Shown: positions 1 to 9,855, counted from the stretch's first letter. The stretch: 64,000 nucleotides of DNA from Variovorax paradoxus (GCF_000834655.1 NZ_JXQQ01000052.1:29318-93317); one strand, 5' to 3'. The notes: generated by a model not told the origin, from the sequence alone. Program-made: numbers and translations.

Positions 1-1049
<1,049 letters not shown>

Positions 1050-1064
1050 CACCTCCGCAGACTC

Positions 1065-2375
1065 ATGGCTGAAAAATTGAATGCCGTCAAAGGCATGAAC
1101 GACATATTGCCGCCCGAATCGGCGCGCTGGGAGTGGCTCGAGGCCACCGTGCGCGACCTGATGGGCCGCTATGCGTACCGCAACGTCCGCACGCCGATCC
1201 TGGAGCACACGGCCCTGTTCGTGCGCGGCATCGGCGAGGTGACCGACATCGTCGAGAAGGAGATGTACTCCTTCCACGACCGTTCGGACAAGTACGGCGA
1301 CAACGATCACCTGACGCTGCGGCCGGAGAACACCGCCGGCCTGGTCCGCGCGGTGATCGAGCACAACATGCTCTACGACGGTGGCAAGCGCCTCTGGTAC
1401 ATCGGGCCGATGTTCCGCCGCGAGAAGCCGCAGCGCGGGCGCTTCCGCCAGTTCCACCAGATCGGCGCGGAGGCGCTCGGCTTTGCCGGTCCGGATGTCG
1501 ACGCCGAGTTGATTCTGCTGGCCAGCGCGCTCTGGAAGGTTCTGGGTCTCACGGACATCCGCCTCGAACTCAACAGCCTGGGCCAGCCTGCAGAGCGCGC
1601 GCAACACCGTGCCGAACTCATCGCTCACCTCGAGAAGCACGCCGACAAGCTCGATGAAGACGGCAAGCGTCGCCTGCACAGCAATCCGCTGCGCATCCTC
1701 GACACCAAGAATCCGGCGATGAAGGAAGTGGTCGAAGCGGCACCGAAGCTGATCGACTTCCTCGGCGCCGAGTCGCTGGCGCACTTCGAGGGCCTGAAGG
1801 CCATCCTCGATGCCAACGGCATCGCCTACACCATCAATCCGAGACTGGTGCGCGGCCTCGACTACTACAACCTCAGCGTGTTCGAGTTCGTGACCGATCG
1901 GCTCGGGTCGCAAGGCACGGTATGCGCGGGTGGCCGCTACGACGACCTGATCGCGCAGATCGGCGGCAAGCCGGCGCCCGCGGTGGGCTGGGCCATGGGC
2001 GTGGAGCGCGTGCTAGACCTCATGAAGGAGCAGGGGACCTCGATCCCTGTGCCGGCACCCGATGTCTATGCCGTCGTGCCCGACGCATCGGCCATGCCGG
2101 TGGTGCTGCGCACCTTGCAGCAACTGCGCGATGCCGGCGTGCGCGTGCAGATGCATGCCGCCACTGTCGACGGCCTCGGCAGCTTCAAGTCGCAGTTCAA
2201 GCGCGCCGACAACAGCGGCGCTACCTATGCCCTGATCTTCGGCGCCGATGAACTTGCACGCGGCGAAGTGACTCTCAAGGCCCTGCGCGACGGCAGCGGC
2301 GCGCAAACCTCGCGGCCGCTCGCCGAAGTGGCCACCTGGGCCGCCACCCTACAATCCCCGGCTCCCAACACCTGA
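1065..2375 (+). CDS. hisS: histidyl-tRNA synthetase
   Basis: Class II aminoacyl-tRNA synthetase that charges tRNA-His in the cytosol. The 436 residues match the normal length. Motif 2 is seen as LRPENTAG and FRREKPQRGRFRQFHQ, the histidine signatures as RGLDYY and GGRYDDLI, and motif 3 as VGWAMGVERV. The C-terminal third is the anticodon-binding domain. It sits 15 bases after ispG and 6 bases before the YfgM-like gene, so an operon is likely. HisZ, a paralogue of this catalytic core, lies about 8 kb downstream. Confidence 0.97.
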   Translation: MAEKLNAVKGMNDILPPESARWEWLEATVRDLMGRYAYRNVRTPILEHTALFVRGIGEVTDIVEKEMYSFHDRSDKYGDNDHLTLRPENTAGLVRAVIEHNMLYDGGKRLWYIGPMFRREKPQRGRFRQFHQIGAEALGFAGPDVDAELILLASALWKVLGLTDIRLELNSLGQPAERAQHRAELIAHLEKHADKLDEDGKRRLHSNPLRILDTKNPAMKEVVEAAPKLIDFLGAESLAHFEGLKAILDANGIAYTINPRLVRGLDYYNLSVFEFVTDRLGSQGTVCAGGRYDDLIAQIGGKPAPAVGWAMGVERVLDLMKEQGTSIPVPAPDVYAVVPDASAMPVVLRTLQQLRDAGVRVQMHAATVDGLGSFKSQFKRADNSGATYALIFGADELARGEVTLKALRDGSGAQTSRPLAEVATWAATLQSPAPNT

Positions 2376-2381
2376 CAGCGC

Positions 2382-3074
2382 ATGGCAACCCATCTCGATC
2401 TCGAAGAACAGGAACAGCTCGACCAGCTCAAGCATTTCTGGAACACCTACGGCACCCTGATCACCTGGGCCGTGCTGCTCGTCGCCGGCGCCTTCGTGGC
2501 CTGGAACGGCTGGCAGTACTTCCAGCGCAACAAGGCAGCCCAGGCTGCAGCCCTCTACGACGAGGTCGAGCGCAGCACGCAGTCCGGCGACGTCGAGCGC
2601 ATCCAGCGCGTGCTGGGCGACATGAAGGAACGCTTCGCGGGCACCGCCTATGCGCAGCAGGCCGGCCTCCTGGCCGCCAAGACGCTGTACGAGAAGGGCA
2701 AGGTCGAGGAATCGCGTGCCGCACTGGGCTGGGTGGCGCAGAGCGCCATCGACCCGGGCTACCAGGCCATCGCGAAGCTGCGGCTCGCTGCCGAGCTGCT
2801 CGATGGCAAGTCGTACGACGAAGCCTTGAAGCAGCTCGACGGCAAGGTGCCCAAGGAATTCGAACCGCTGGTGGCCGACCGCAAGGGCGACATCTACATG
2901 GCGCAGGGCAAGCGCGACGAGGCGCAGCTGGAATACCGCAAGGCCTGGACTGGCCTTGGCGCAACGTCCGACTACCGCCGCCTGGTCGAGATCAAGCTGA
3001 ACGCGGTCGGTGTCGACCCGAAGAGCCTGGCGCCGACCATCACTGTCACACCCGCAGCCCCCAAAACTTCCTGA
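2382..3074 (+). CDS. yfgM: YfgM-like tetratricopeptide-repeat membrane protein
   Basis: A 230-residue inner-membrane protein of the YfgM/DUF2133 type, an ancillary partner of SecYEG and periplasmic chaperones. It has a short cytosolic N-terminus beginning ATHLDLEEQEQLDQLK, one membrane helix at about residues 26-47, then a periplasmic helical region with TPR-like repeats (for example GDIYMAQGKRDEAQLEYRKA near the C-terminus). It lies between hisS and bamB, its standard position, with a gap of only 7 bases to bamB. A TACAAT box at 2350-2355, inside the end of hisS, could be a -10 element, but I see no matching -35. The function is known by family; the symbol follows E. coli. Confidence 0.9.
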   Translation: MATHLDLEEQEQLDQLKHFWNTYGTLITWAVLLVAGAFVAWNGWQYFQRNKAAQAAALYDEVERSTQSGDVERIQRVLGDMKERFAGTAYAQQAGLLAAKTLYEKGKVEESRAALGWVAQSAIDPGYQAIAKLRLAAELLDGKSYDEALKQLDGKVPKEFEPLVADRKGDIYMAQGKRDEAQLEYRKAWTGLGATSDYRRLVEIKLNAVGVDPKSLAPTITVTPAAPKTS

Positions 3075-3081
3075 CCGCATC

Positions 3082-4224
3082 ATGAATTTCAAGCGTCTCA
3101 TGCCTGAATCGGCCGCCCTGCGCGCGGGTTCCGCTCTCGTTCTGGTCGCGCTCCTGGCCGCCTGCTCGGGCACCAGCAAGCCGAAGCCGGCCGAGCTGCC
3201 CGCCAACCCCGCCACGCTCGGCGTGCGCCAGGCCTGGAGCGTGAAGATTCCCGACGTGAGCTTCCCGCTCACCACGGACGTCAGCGGCGACATCGTGACC
3301 GTGGCCGGCAGCGACGGCACCATCGTGGCCATCGACGCCCGTGCCGGCCGCGAAACCTGGCGCGCGAGCGCTGGCGCCACGCTGGCAGCAGGCGTCGGCA
3401 GCGACGGTTCCATGGCTGCGGTCGTCACCACCAACAACGAGCTCGTCGCCATCGAAGGCGGCAAGGTCCTGTGGAAGCAGAAGCTGTCGGCCCAGGCCTT
3501 CACCGCACCGCTGGTCGCCGGCCGCCGCGTGTTCGTGCAGACCGCCGACCGGAGCATCAGCGCCTGGGACGGCCAGAGCGGCCGTCGCCTCTGGCTGCAG
3601 CAGCGCCCCGGTGAAAATCTGGTGCTGCGCAAGTCGGGCGTCCTGATTGCCGTGGGCGACACCCTGGTCGCGGGCATCGGCGGCCGGCTGGTCGGTATCA
3701 ACCCGGCCAACGGCACCTCGCGTTGGGAATCGCCCATTGCGGCGCCACGCGGCACCAACGACGTGGAGCGCCTTGTCGACCTGACCGGCAGCGTGAGCCG
3801 TTTCGGCGACAGCGTCTGCGCGCGGGCCTACTACGCCAGCGTCGGCTGCGTCGAGACGCAGCGCGGTACGCTGGTCTGGAGCAAGCCGGCCTCGGGCGCG
3901 GACGGCGTCTCGGGCGACGAAGGTTTTGTCTACGGCACCGAATCTGACGGCAGCGTCACGGCCTGGCGCCGCGGCGACGGCGAACGCGCCTGGCAATCGA
4001 CCCGTTTCAAGAACCGCGTGCTGACCTCGCCGCTCGCGGTGGGCCGCTCGCTGATCCTCGGCGAGGACACCGGGTCCCTGCATTTCGTTTCGCGCGAAGA
4101 CGGTGCGCTGCTCAATCGCGTCACGCCCGATGGCTCTGCCATCACCGTTGCACCGGTCCTGGCCGGCAACACGGTCGTGGTCGTGACCGCCAAGGGTGGC
4201 GTGTTTGGCTATCGCCCTGAATAA
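3082..4224 (+). CDS. bamB: outer membrane assembly lipoprotein BamB
   Basis: BamB is the beta-propeller lipoprotein of the BAM complex, which inserts beta-barrel proteins into the outer membrane. The ATG at 3082 starts MNFKRLMPESAALRAG; an upstream in-frame ATG would overlap the previous gene. A lipoprotein signal ends in the lipobox LLAAC near residue 24. The 380-residue protein has repeated PQQ-like blades such as GTIVAIDARAGRETW, RSISAWDGQSGRRLW and GSVTAWRRGDGERAW. It lies between yfgM and der, the conserved order in Proteobacteria. Confidence 0.95.
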   Translation: MNFKRLMPESAALRAGSALVLVALLAACSGTSKPKPAELPANPATLGVRQAWSVKIPDVSFPLTTDVSGDIVTVAGSDGTIVAIDARAGRETWRASAGATLAAGVGSDGSMAAVVTTNNELVAIEGGKVLWKQKLSAQAFTAPLVAGRRVFVQTADRSISAWDGQSGRRLWLQQRPGENLVLRKSGVLIAVGDTLVAGIGGRLVGINPANGTSRWESPIAAPRGTNDVERLVDLTGSVSRFGDSVCARAYYASVGCVETQRGTLVWSKPASGADGVSGDEGFVYGTESDGSVTAWRRGDGERAWQSTRFKNRVLTSPLAVGRSLILGEDTGSLHFVSREDGALLNRVTPDGSAITVAPVLAGNTVVVVTAKGGVFGYRPE

Positions 4225-4255
4225 CTTCTTCTTTTCCCACTCTCAAGGCCCGACC

Positions 4256-4288
4256 ATGAAAACCGCGCCATCGAAAGGCCGGCCATGA
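4256..4288 (+). CDS. possible 10-residue leader peptide overlapping der
   Basis: A tiny open frame encodes MKTAPSKGRP. It is preceded by AAGG with about 7 bases to its ATG. Its stop codon overlaps the der start in the sequence ATGA, a classic layout for translational coupling. No homologue is claimed. The frame may be a chance overlap, but ribosome site, length and ATGA junction are all consistent with a real leader. Confidence 0.3.
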   Translation: MKTAPSKGRP

Positions 4289-5628
4289 AGCCGGTCGTGG
4301 CCCTGGTCGGCCGTCCCAACGTCGGCAAGTCGACGCTCTTCAACCGCCTGACCCAGACGCGCGACGCCATCGTCGCCGACTACGCCGGCCTCACGCGCGA
4401 CCGCCACTACGGCAACGGCCGCCTGGGCAAGCACGAGTTCATCGTGATCGATACCGGCGGCTTCGAGCCCGACGCCGGCAGCGGCATCTACAAGGAAATG
4501 GCCAAGCAGACGCGGCAGGCCGTGGCCGAGGCCGACGTGGTGATCTTCGTGGTCGATGCCCGCGAAGGCCTCTCGGCACAAGACCACGACATTGCGAACG
4601 AACTGCGCCGGCTGGGCAAGCCTTGCGTGCTGGCCGCCAACAAGGCCGAAGGCATGCACGACGGCACCAAGCTGGTCGATTTCTACGAACTCGGCTTCGG
4701 CGACGTTCATGGCGTGTCCGCTGCGCACGGGCAGGGCATGCGAGATTTGGTCGAGCTGGCACTCGAGCCGCTGAATCTGGCGGACCCGGACGATGAGACG
4801 GACGATGACGACGTCAACAAGCCGATCAAGCTGGCGGTGGCCGGCCGGCCCAACGTCGGCAAGTCCACACTGATCAACACCTGGCTCGGCGAAGAGCGCC
4901 TGGTGGCATTCGACATGCCGGGTACCACGCGCGACGCCATCTCGGTGCCGTTCGAGCGCAACGGCCAGCGCTTCGAGTTGATCGACACGGCCGGCCTGCG
5001 CCGCAAGGGCAAGGTGTTCGAGGCAATCGAGAAGTTCTCGGTGGTCAAGACGCTGCAGGCCATCGAATCGGCCAACGTCGTGCTGCTGTTGCTCGATGCC
5101 ACGCAGGGCGTGACCGACCAGGACGCGCACATTGCGGGCTATATCCTGGAGAGTGGCCGCGCGGTGGTGATCGCCATCAACAAGTGGGATGCGGTCGACA
5201 GCTACCAGCGCGAACAGATCCAGCGGCAGATCGAGACGCGGCTGCCGTTTCTGAAGTTCGCCTCGCTGCACTTCATCTCGGCCATCAAGCGCCAGGGGCT
5301 TGGCCCGGTGTGGCAGGCCATTGCGCAGGCCCACAAGTCGGCCACGCGCAAGATGTCGACGCCGGTTCTCACGCGCCTGCTGCTGGAGGCGGTGCAATTC
5401 CAGGCGCCCCAGCGCGGCGGCATGTTCCGACCCAAGCTGCGCTATGCGCACCAAGGCGGCATGAATCCGCCGGTGATCATCATCCACGGCAATTCGCTGG
5501 AGCATGTGACCGACGCGTACAAGCGCTTCCTGGAAGGGCGCTTTCGCAAGGAATTCGACCTGGTGGGCACGCCCTTGCGGATCCAGTTCAAAAGCTCGCA
5601 AAATCCGTTCGCGGACAAGGACAGCTAA
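4285..5628 (+). CDS. der: ribosome biogenesis GTPase Der (EngA)
   Basis: Der has two tandem G domains and is needed for 50S subunit maturation. The 447 residues contain GRPNVGKST twice, near residues 9-17 and 188-196, each followed by DTGG or DTAG (G3) and NKAE or NKWD (G4). A KH-like C-terminal domain follows (GMFRPKLRYAHQGG, then HGNSLEHVTDAYKRFLEGRF). The start has AAAGG five bases upstream. It follows bamB by 60 bases, and a possible leader peptide overlaps its start codon. Confidence 0.97.
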   Translation: MKPVVALVGRPNVGKSTLFNRLTQTRDAIVADYAGLTRDRHYGNGRLGKHEFIVIDTGGFEPDAGSGIYKEMAKQTRQAVAEADVVIFVVDAREGLSAQDHDIANELRRLGKPCVLAANKAEGMHDGTKLVDFYELGFGDVHGVSAAHGQGMRDLVELALEPLNLADPDDETDDDDVNKPIKLAVAGRPNVGKSTLINTWLGEERLVAFDMPGTTRDAISVPFERNGQRFELIDTAGLRRKGKVFEAIEKFSVVKTLQAIESANVVLLLLDATQGVTDQDAHIAGYILESGRAVVIAINKWDAVDSYQREQIQRQIETRLPFLKFASLHFISAIKRQGLGPVWQAIAQAHKSATRKMSTPVLTRLLLEAVQFQAPQRGGMFRPKLRYAHQGGMNPPVIIIHGNSLEHVTDAYKRFLEGRFRKEFDLVGTPLRIQFKSSQNPFADKDS

Positions 5629-5687
5629 ATCGGGCTTGGCTGCCGATGGCGGCCGATGAGTTCCAGCTGGAACGGAAGTTCCGTATT

Positions 5688-5709
5688 TTGAGAACCGTTA
5701 TTTTCTCAA
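5688..5709. promoter_or_regulatory. inverted repeat upstream of hfq
   Basis: TTGAGAA and TTCTCAA form a perfect 7-base inverted repeat around an 8-base spacer, in the 165-base gap between der and hfq. A second small palindrome, CGGAAGTTCCG, lies just before it. There is no T-tract, so it is not an obvious terminator. It could be an operator for hfq or a weak hairpin after der. A TTGCTG (5725-5730) with TTAAGG 18 bases later is a poor promoter match. Confidence 0.3.
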
Positions 5710-5793
5710 GGCTTTTGGGCCCGATTGCTGCAGCGCAGAAACCCTGTGTTAAGGTCATCTCTCCAACAACTACTCTTGAACACGGAGAATATC

Positions 5794-6039
5794 GTGAGCA
5801 ATAAAGGGCAACTTCTGCAAGACCCGTTTCTGAACACCCTGCGTCGCGAGCATGTGCCGGTTTCCATTTATTTGGTGAACGGCATCAAGCTGCAGGGCCA
5901 GATTGAGTCTTTTGACCAATACGTCGTGTTGCTCCGCAATACAGTGACGCAAATGGTCTACAAGCACGCCATTTCCACCATCGTGCCGGGTCGTGCCGTC
6001 AACTTCTCGGCTGCCGAGAACGACGACGCTGCAGCCTGA
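5794..6039 (+). CDS. hfq: RNA chaperone Hfq
   Basis: Hfq forms a hexameric Sm-like ring that pairs small RNAs with mRNAs. The start is a GTG with GGAG upstream, giving MSNKGQLLQDPFLNTLRREH, the conserved N-terminus; an upstream in-frame ATG at 5725 adds unconserved residues and is rejected. The 81-residue product has the Sm1 motif (VSIYLVNGIKLQGQIESFDQ) and the Sm2 motif (VYKHAISTIVP), with a short acidic tail. A strong hairpin terminator follows directly, so hfq can be expressed apart from hflX. Confidence 0.97.
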   Translation: MSNKGQLLQDPFLNTLRREHVPVSIYLVNGIKLQGQIESFDQYVVLLRNTVTQMVYKHAISTIVPGRAVNFSAAENDDAAA

Positions 6040-6048
6040 TCGCGCGGA

Positions 6049-6079
6049 GCGCGGCGGAGTCCCCTCCGTCGCGCTTTTT
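6049..6079 (+). terminator. Rho-independent terminator after hfq
   Basis: GCGCGGCGGAG (6049-6059) pairs with CTCCGTCGCGC (6064-6074) over 11 positions, with one G-U wobble and a TCCC loop. Five Ts follow. The hflX start codon is only 17 bases past the T-tract, so read-through of this terminator would set the hfq:hflX ratio. Confidence 0.85.
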
Positions 6080-6096
6080 CCATTTTCTGATTCCGC

Positions 6097-7266
6097 TTGT
6101 CTGAACTGATCCACCGCCAGGAAGGCGCCGCCGTTCTCGTCGGCGTCGACTTTGGGCTGCCCCATTTCGACAGCGAACTCGAGGAACTCGGCCTGCTCGC
6201 GCAGACCGCGGGTCTCACGCCTGTCGCCCGACTCACATGCAAACGCAAGGCGCCCGATGCGGCGCTGTTCGTGGGCAGCGGCAAGGCCGACGAGATCAAG
6301 GAGCTCGCCGCCATGCACCAGGCGAGCGAGGTCATCTTCGACCAGTCCCTGAGCCCGGCGCAGCAGCGCAACCTCGAGCGCCAGCTCGACATCGCGGTCT
6401 ACGACCGCACCTTCCTCATTCTCGAAATCTTCGCCCAGCGCGCGCGTTCGCACGAAGGCAAGCTGCAAGTCGAGCTGGCTCGCCTGCAGTACCTCAGCAC
6501 GCGGCTCGTTCGCCGATGGTCCCACCTGGAGCGCCAAACCGGTGGCGCAGGTGTGCGCGGCGGCCCGGGCGAGAAGCAGATCGAGCTCGACCGCCGGATG
6601 ATCGGCGAGTCGATCAAGCGCACGCGTGAGCGCCTGGCCAAGGTGCAGAAGCAGCGCGGCACGCAACGCCGGCAGCGGGAGCGCCGCGAGACCTTCAACA
6701 TCTCGCTCGTGGGCTACACCAACGCGGGCAAGTCGTCGCTCTTCAATGCGCTCGTCAAGGCGCGCGCCTATGCGGCCGACCAGCTCTTCGCCACGCTCGA
6801 CACCACCACCCGCAATCTCTACCTGGGGGATGCGAAGCGCCAGGTGTCGATCTCCGACACCGTCGGCTTCATCCGCGACCTGCCGCACGGCCTGGTCGAT
6901 GCGTTCAAGGCCACGCTGCAGGAGGCGGTCGATGCCGACCTGCTGCTGCACGTGATCGACGCCTCCAACCCCCATTACCCCGAGCAGATGGCCGAAGTGC
7001 AGACCGTCCTGCGCGAGATCGGTGCGGACGCCGTTCCGCAACTGTTGGTATTCAACAAGCTCGATGCTCTTGAAAGCACGCAACGTCCGCTGCATCTGCA
7101 GGACGAGATGGAAATCGACGGTGTTCAGGTCCCCCGCATCTTCCTCAGCGCCAGGAGCGGCGAGGGCGTGCCGTTGCTGCGCGCCGAGCTGGCACGGCAA
7201 TCGGGCTCCGTAGCCGATACGATGACCCCTGCGGACGACACTGAATTGCACGATGCTGCCCTTTGA
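6097..7266 (+). CDS. hflX: ribosome-associated GTPase HflX
   Basis: HflX splits stalled or stressed 70S ribosomes and binds 50S subunits. The frame opens at a TTG giving MSELIHRQEGAAVLVGVDFG; no ATG lies near, and no clear Shine-Dalgarno is visible, so the exact start is uncertain. The 389 residues show the HflX N-terminal domain with the VFVGSGKADEIKEL-type segment, a basic helical linker, then the G domain: GYTNAGKSS (G1), DTVGFIRDLP (G3) and NKLD (G4). It sits between hfq and hflK, the usual order. Confidence 0.95.
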   Translation: MSELIHRQEGAAVLVGVDFGLPHFDSELEELGLLAQTAGLTPVARLTCKRKAPDAALFVGSGKADEIKELAAMHQASEVIFDQSLSPAQQRNLERQLDIAVYDRTFLILEIFAQRARSHEGKLQVELARLQYLSTRLVRRWSHLERQTGGAGVRGGPGEKQIELDRRMIGESIKRTRERLAKVQKQRGTQRRQRERRETFNISLVGYTNAGKSSLFNALVKARAYAADQLFATLDTTTRNLYLGDAKRQVSISDTVGFIRDLPHGLVDAFKATLQEAVDADLLLHVIDASNPHYPEQMAEVQTVLREIGADAVPQLLVFNKLDALESTQRPLHLQDEMEIDGVQVPRIFLSARSGEGVPLLRAELARQSGSVADTMTPADDTELHDAAL

Positions 7267-7340
7267 TTGGGCACAATCCCGCCACTGACAAGAGAACGAA
7301 GCGAATGAATGCAAAGCCAGCGTGGAGAGGGTTTCTGGGC

Positions 7341-8717
7341 ATGTTCAACCTGAACGATGGCCGATGGGGTCGCGGCGACGAGCCGTCGTCCTCCAACGGC
7401 GACCGCCCAGCCGGCAACCGGCCCCCCGATGCCGATCCTCCGGGCGCTCCGACGCCCCCGCCTTCGGGCAACAACAATAACAACGGCAACCGCCCCCGCG
7501 GCCAGGGTCCCAACCAGGGACCGCCCGACCTCGACGAGCTTTGGCGCGACCTCAATCGCAAGCTCGGCGGTTTCTTCGGCGGCGGCAAGGGCGGCGGCAA
7601 TCGCCCGAGCGGCGGCAACAGCGGCGGTGGCGGCAACGGCTACAGACCCGACATGAAAAACGCAGGATTCGGCCTCGGCCTGGTGGCAGCCGTGGCGATC
7701 CTGATCTGGCTCGGCACCGGCTTCTTCATCGTGAACGAAGGCCAGCAGGCCGTGGTCACGCAGTTCGGCCGCTACAAGTCGACGGTGAACGCCGGCTTCA
7801 ACTGGCGCCTGCCGTATCCCATCCAGCGCCACGAAGTGGTGGTGACCACGCAGATCCGCTCCACCGACGTGGGCCGCGATGCCATCGTGCGTTCCACGGG
7901 CCTTCGCGAATCGGCCATGCTGACCGAAGACGAGAACATCGTCGAAATCAAGTTCGCCGTGCAGTACCGCCTGAGCAATGCACAGGCCTGGCTCTACGAG
8001 AGCAAGTCGCCAGCCGAAACCATCGTCCAGGTGGCCGAGAGTTCCGTGCGCGAAGTGGTCGGCAAGATGAAGATGGACGCGGCGCTCGCTGAAGAGCGGG
8101 ACCAGATCGCCCCGCGCGTTCGCGCGCTGATGCAGACCATCCTGGATCGCTACAAGATCGGTGTCGAAGTCGTCGGCATCAACCTGCAGCAGGGCGGCGT
8201 TCGTCCCCCCGAGCAGGTGCAGGCAGCGTTCGACGACGTGCTCAAGGCAGGTCAAGAGCGCGAGCGCGCCAAGAACGATGCCCAGGCCTACGCCAACAAC
8301 GTGGTGCCGCTCGCCACCGGTACGTCCTCGCGCCTGAAGGAAGAATCCGAAGCCTACAAGGCACGCATCGTGGCCCAGGCACAAGGCGATGCCGGTCGTT
8401 TCAGCGCGGTGCTGGCCGAGTACCAGAAGGCGCCGCAGGTCACCCGCGACCGCATGTACACCGACGCCATGCAGCAGATCTATGCCAGCACCACCAAGGT
8501 CCTGGTCGATACCAAGGCAGGCTCCAACCTGCTGTACCTGCCGCTCGACAAGATCATGCAGATGACCGGCAACAACGCTGCCGCAACGCCCGTCGATGCC
8601 GCCAGCCCGAGCGTGGCCGGCACCGCGCCGGCCCAGTCGTCGGTGATTCCGGTCGCCCCGCCCACGGGCGAGACCCGTGCACGCGACGGTCGCTCGCGTG
8701 AACGCGACGTGCGCTGA
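7341..8717 (+). CDS. hflK: HflK, subunit of the FtsH-regulating membrane complex
   Basis: HflK and HflC form a large SPFH complex that encloses the FtsH protease. The chosen ATG (MFNLNDGRWGRGDEP) has GGAGAGG ten bases upstream; an ATG at 7305 would add 12 residues and has a poorer ribosome site. The 458-residue protein begins with a Gly/Asn/Pro-rich low-complexity stretch, including QGPPDLDELWRDLNRKLGGF, conserved in HflK. One membrane helix follows (GLGLVAAVAILIWLGTGFF), then the SPFH/band-7 domain. hflC follows after 17 bases. Confidence 0.95.
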   Translation: MFNLNDGRWGRGDEPSSSNGDRPAGNRPPDADPPGAPTPPPSGNNNNNGNRPRGQGPNQGPPDLDELWRDLNRKLGGFFGGGKGGGNRPSGGNSGGGGNGYRPDMKNAGFGLGLVAAVAILIWLGTGFFIVNEGQQAVVTQFGRYKSTVNAGFNWRLPYPIQRHEVVVTTQIRSTDVGRDAIVRSTGLRESAMLTEDENIVEIKFAVQYRLSNAQAWLYESKSPAETIVQVAESSVREVVGKMKMDAALAEERDQIAPRVRALMQTILDRYKIGVEVVGINLQQGGVRPPEQVQAAFDDVLKAGQERERAKNDAQAYANNVVPLATGTSSRLKEESEAYKARIVAQAQGDAGRFSAVLAEYQKAPQVTRDRMYTDAMQQIYASTTKVLVDTKAGSNLLYLPLDKIMQMTGNNAAATPVDAASPSVAGTAPAQSSVIPVAPPTGETRARDGRSRERDVR

Positions 8718-8734
8718 AAAAGGCCAAGAAGAAC

Positions 8735-9634
8735 ATGAACAGAATCGGATTCATCGCCTCGTCGATCCTCGTCTTGCTCGTGCTGTTGAGCTCGACACTT
8801 TTCGTGGTCGACCAGCGCCAGTTCGGCGTTGTCTATGCCCTTGGCCAGATCAAGAGCGTCATCACCGAGCCCGGCCTCAACTTCAAGCTGCCGCCGCCGT
8901 TCCAGAACGTGTCGTACATCGACAAGCGCCTCCTGACACTGTCAAGCATCGACACCGAACCCATGCTCACGGCTGAAAAGCAGCGCGTGGTGATCGACTG
9001 GTATGTGCGCTGGCGCATCAGCGACCCGCAGGCCTATATCCGCAACGTCGGCCTCGATGAGAACGCGGGTGCCATGCAGCTGAACCGCGTGGTGCGCAAC
9101 GCGTTCCAGGAAAACATCAACAAGCGCACCGTTCGCGATCTGATCTCGTTGCGTCGCGAGGCCTTGATGGCCGACGTGCAGCGCGAGGTGCTTGCCGTGG
9201 TGAAGGGCGCCAAGCCCTGGGGCGTCGATGTGGTCGACGTGCGGATCACCCGCGTGGACTACGTGGAAGCGATCACCGAATCTGTCTACCGCCGCATGGA
9301 AGCCGAGCGCAAGCGCGTGGCCAACGAACTGCGTTCGACCGGTACGGCCGAAGGCGAAAAGATCCGCGCCGACGCCGACCGCCAGCGCGAAGTGATCGTG
9401 GCGAATGCCTACCGCGACGCGCAGAAAATCAAGGGCGAGGGCGATGCGCAGGCCGCCTCCGCGTACAGCGAGGCCTTCGGCCGCGATCCGCAGTTCGCCC
9501 AGTTCTATCGCAGCCTCGAGGCCTACAAACAGAGCTTCAACAAGAAGAGCGACGTGATGGTCGTGGATCCGTCGTCCGACTTCTTCCGCGCCATGCAGGG
9601 CTCCGGCTCGGCAGGCAACGCGCCGCGCCGCTGA
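8735..9634 (+). CDS. hflC: HflC, subunit of the FtsH-regulating membrane complex
   Basis: Partner of HflK and co-encoded with it. The 299 residues start with an N-terminal membrane anchor (IGFIASSILVLLVLLSSTLF). The SPFH domain follows, with the family stretch QFGVVYALGQIKSVITEPGL and a long helical region rich in Arg, Glu and Ala (RRMEAERKRVANELRSTGTA). The periplasmic orientation is known for the family. A DUF2065 gene follows after 15 bases. Confidence 0.95.
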   Translation: MNRIGFIASSILVLLVLLSSTLFVVDQRQFGVVYALGQIKSVITEPGLNFKLPPPFQNVSYIDKRLLTLSSIDTEPMLTAEKQRVVIDWYVRWRISDPQAYIRNVGLDENAGAMQLNRVVRNAFQENINKRTVRDLISLRREALMADVQREVLAVVKGAKPWGVDVVDVRITRVDYVEAITESVYRRMEAERKRVANELRSTGTAEGEKIRADADRQREVIVANAYRDAQKIKGEGDAQAASAYSEAFGRDPQFAQFYRSLEAYKQSFNKKSDVMVVDPSSDFFRAMQGSGSAGNAPRR

Positions 9635-9649
9635 TCCGCTCCGGGCTTC

Positions 9650-9838
9650 GTGAGCGCCGAGACCTTCTGGAGCGCGCTGGCGCTCGTCCTGGTGATCGAG
9701 GGCATCCTGCCCTTCGTGTCGCCGGGAGGGTGGCGCCGCGGCTTCGGGCAGCTGATGCAACTGCGCGACGGGCAGCTCCGTTTCTTCGGTCTTTGCAGCA
9801 TCTTGCTGGGCTTGGTACTCCTTTGGGTTTTGGCGTAG
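9650..9838 (+). CDS. DUF2065 small membrane protein
   Basis: A 62-residue protein starting at GTG (MSAETFWSALALVLVIEGIL). It has two predicted membrane helices, residues 6-20 and about 44-61, joined by the loop SPGGWRRGFGQLMQLRDGQL. This is the YjeT/DUF2065 pattern, usually found after hflC, as here. Its function is unknown. The 15-base gap to hflC suggests the same transcript. Confidence 0.85.
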   Translation: MSAETFWSALALVLVIEGILPFVSPGGWRRGFGQLMQLRDGQLRFFGLCSILLGLVLLWVLA

Positions 9839-9849
9839 CGCGGTCCCGG

Positions 9850-9855
9850 TAGAAT
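9850..9855 (+). promoter_or_regulatory. candidate -10 box for hisZ-purA
   Basis: TAGAAT matches the sigma-70 -10 consensus at five of six positions and lies 27 bases before the hisZ start. The best -35 nearby is TTTTGG (9828-9833), a weak match with a 16-base spacer. Confidence 0.35.

Noticed and set aside
2350..2355. TACAAT as a promoter for the yfgM-bamB-der genes
   Set aside because: No -35 hexamer lies 15-19 bases upstream, and gene spacing already supports transcription from ispG-hisS. Kept only as a note.
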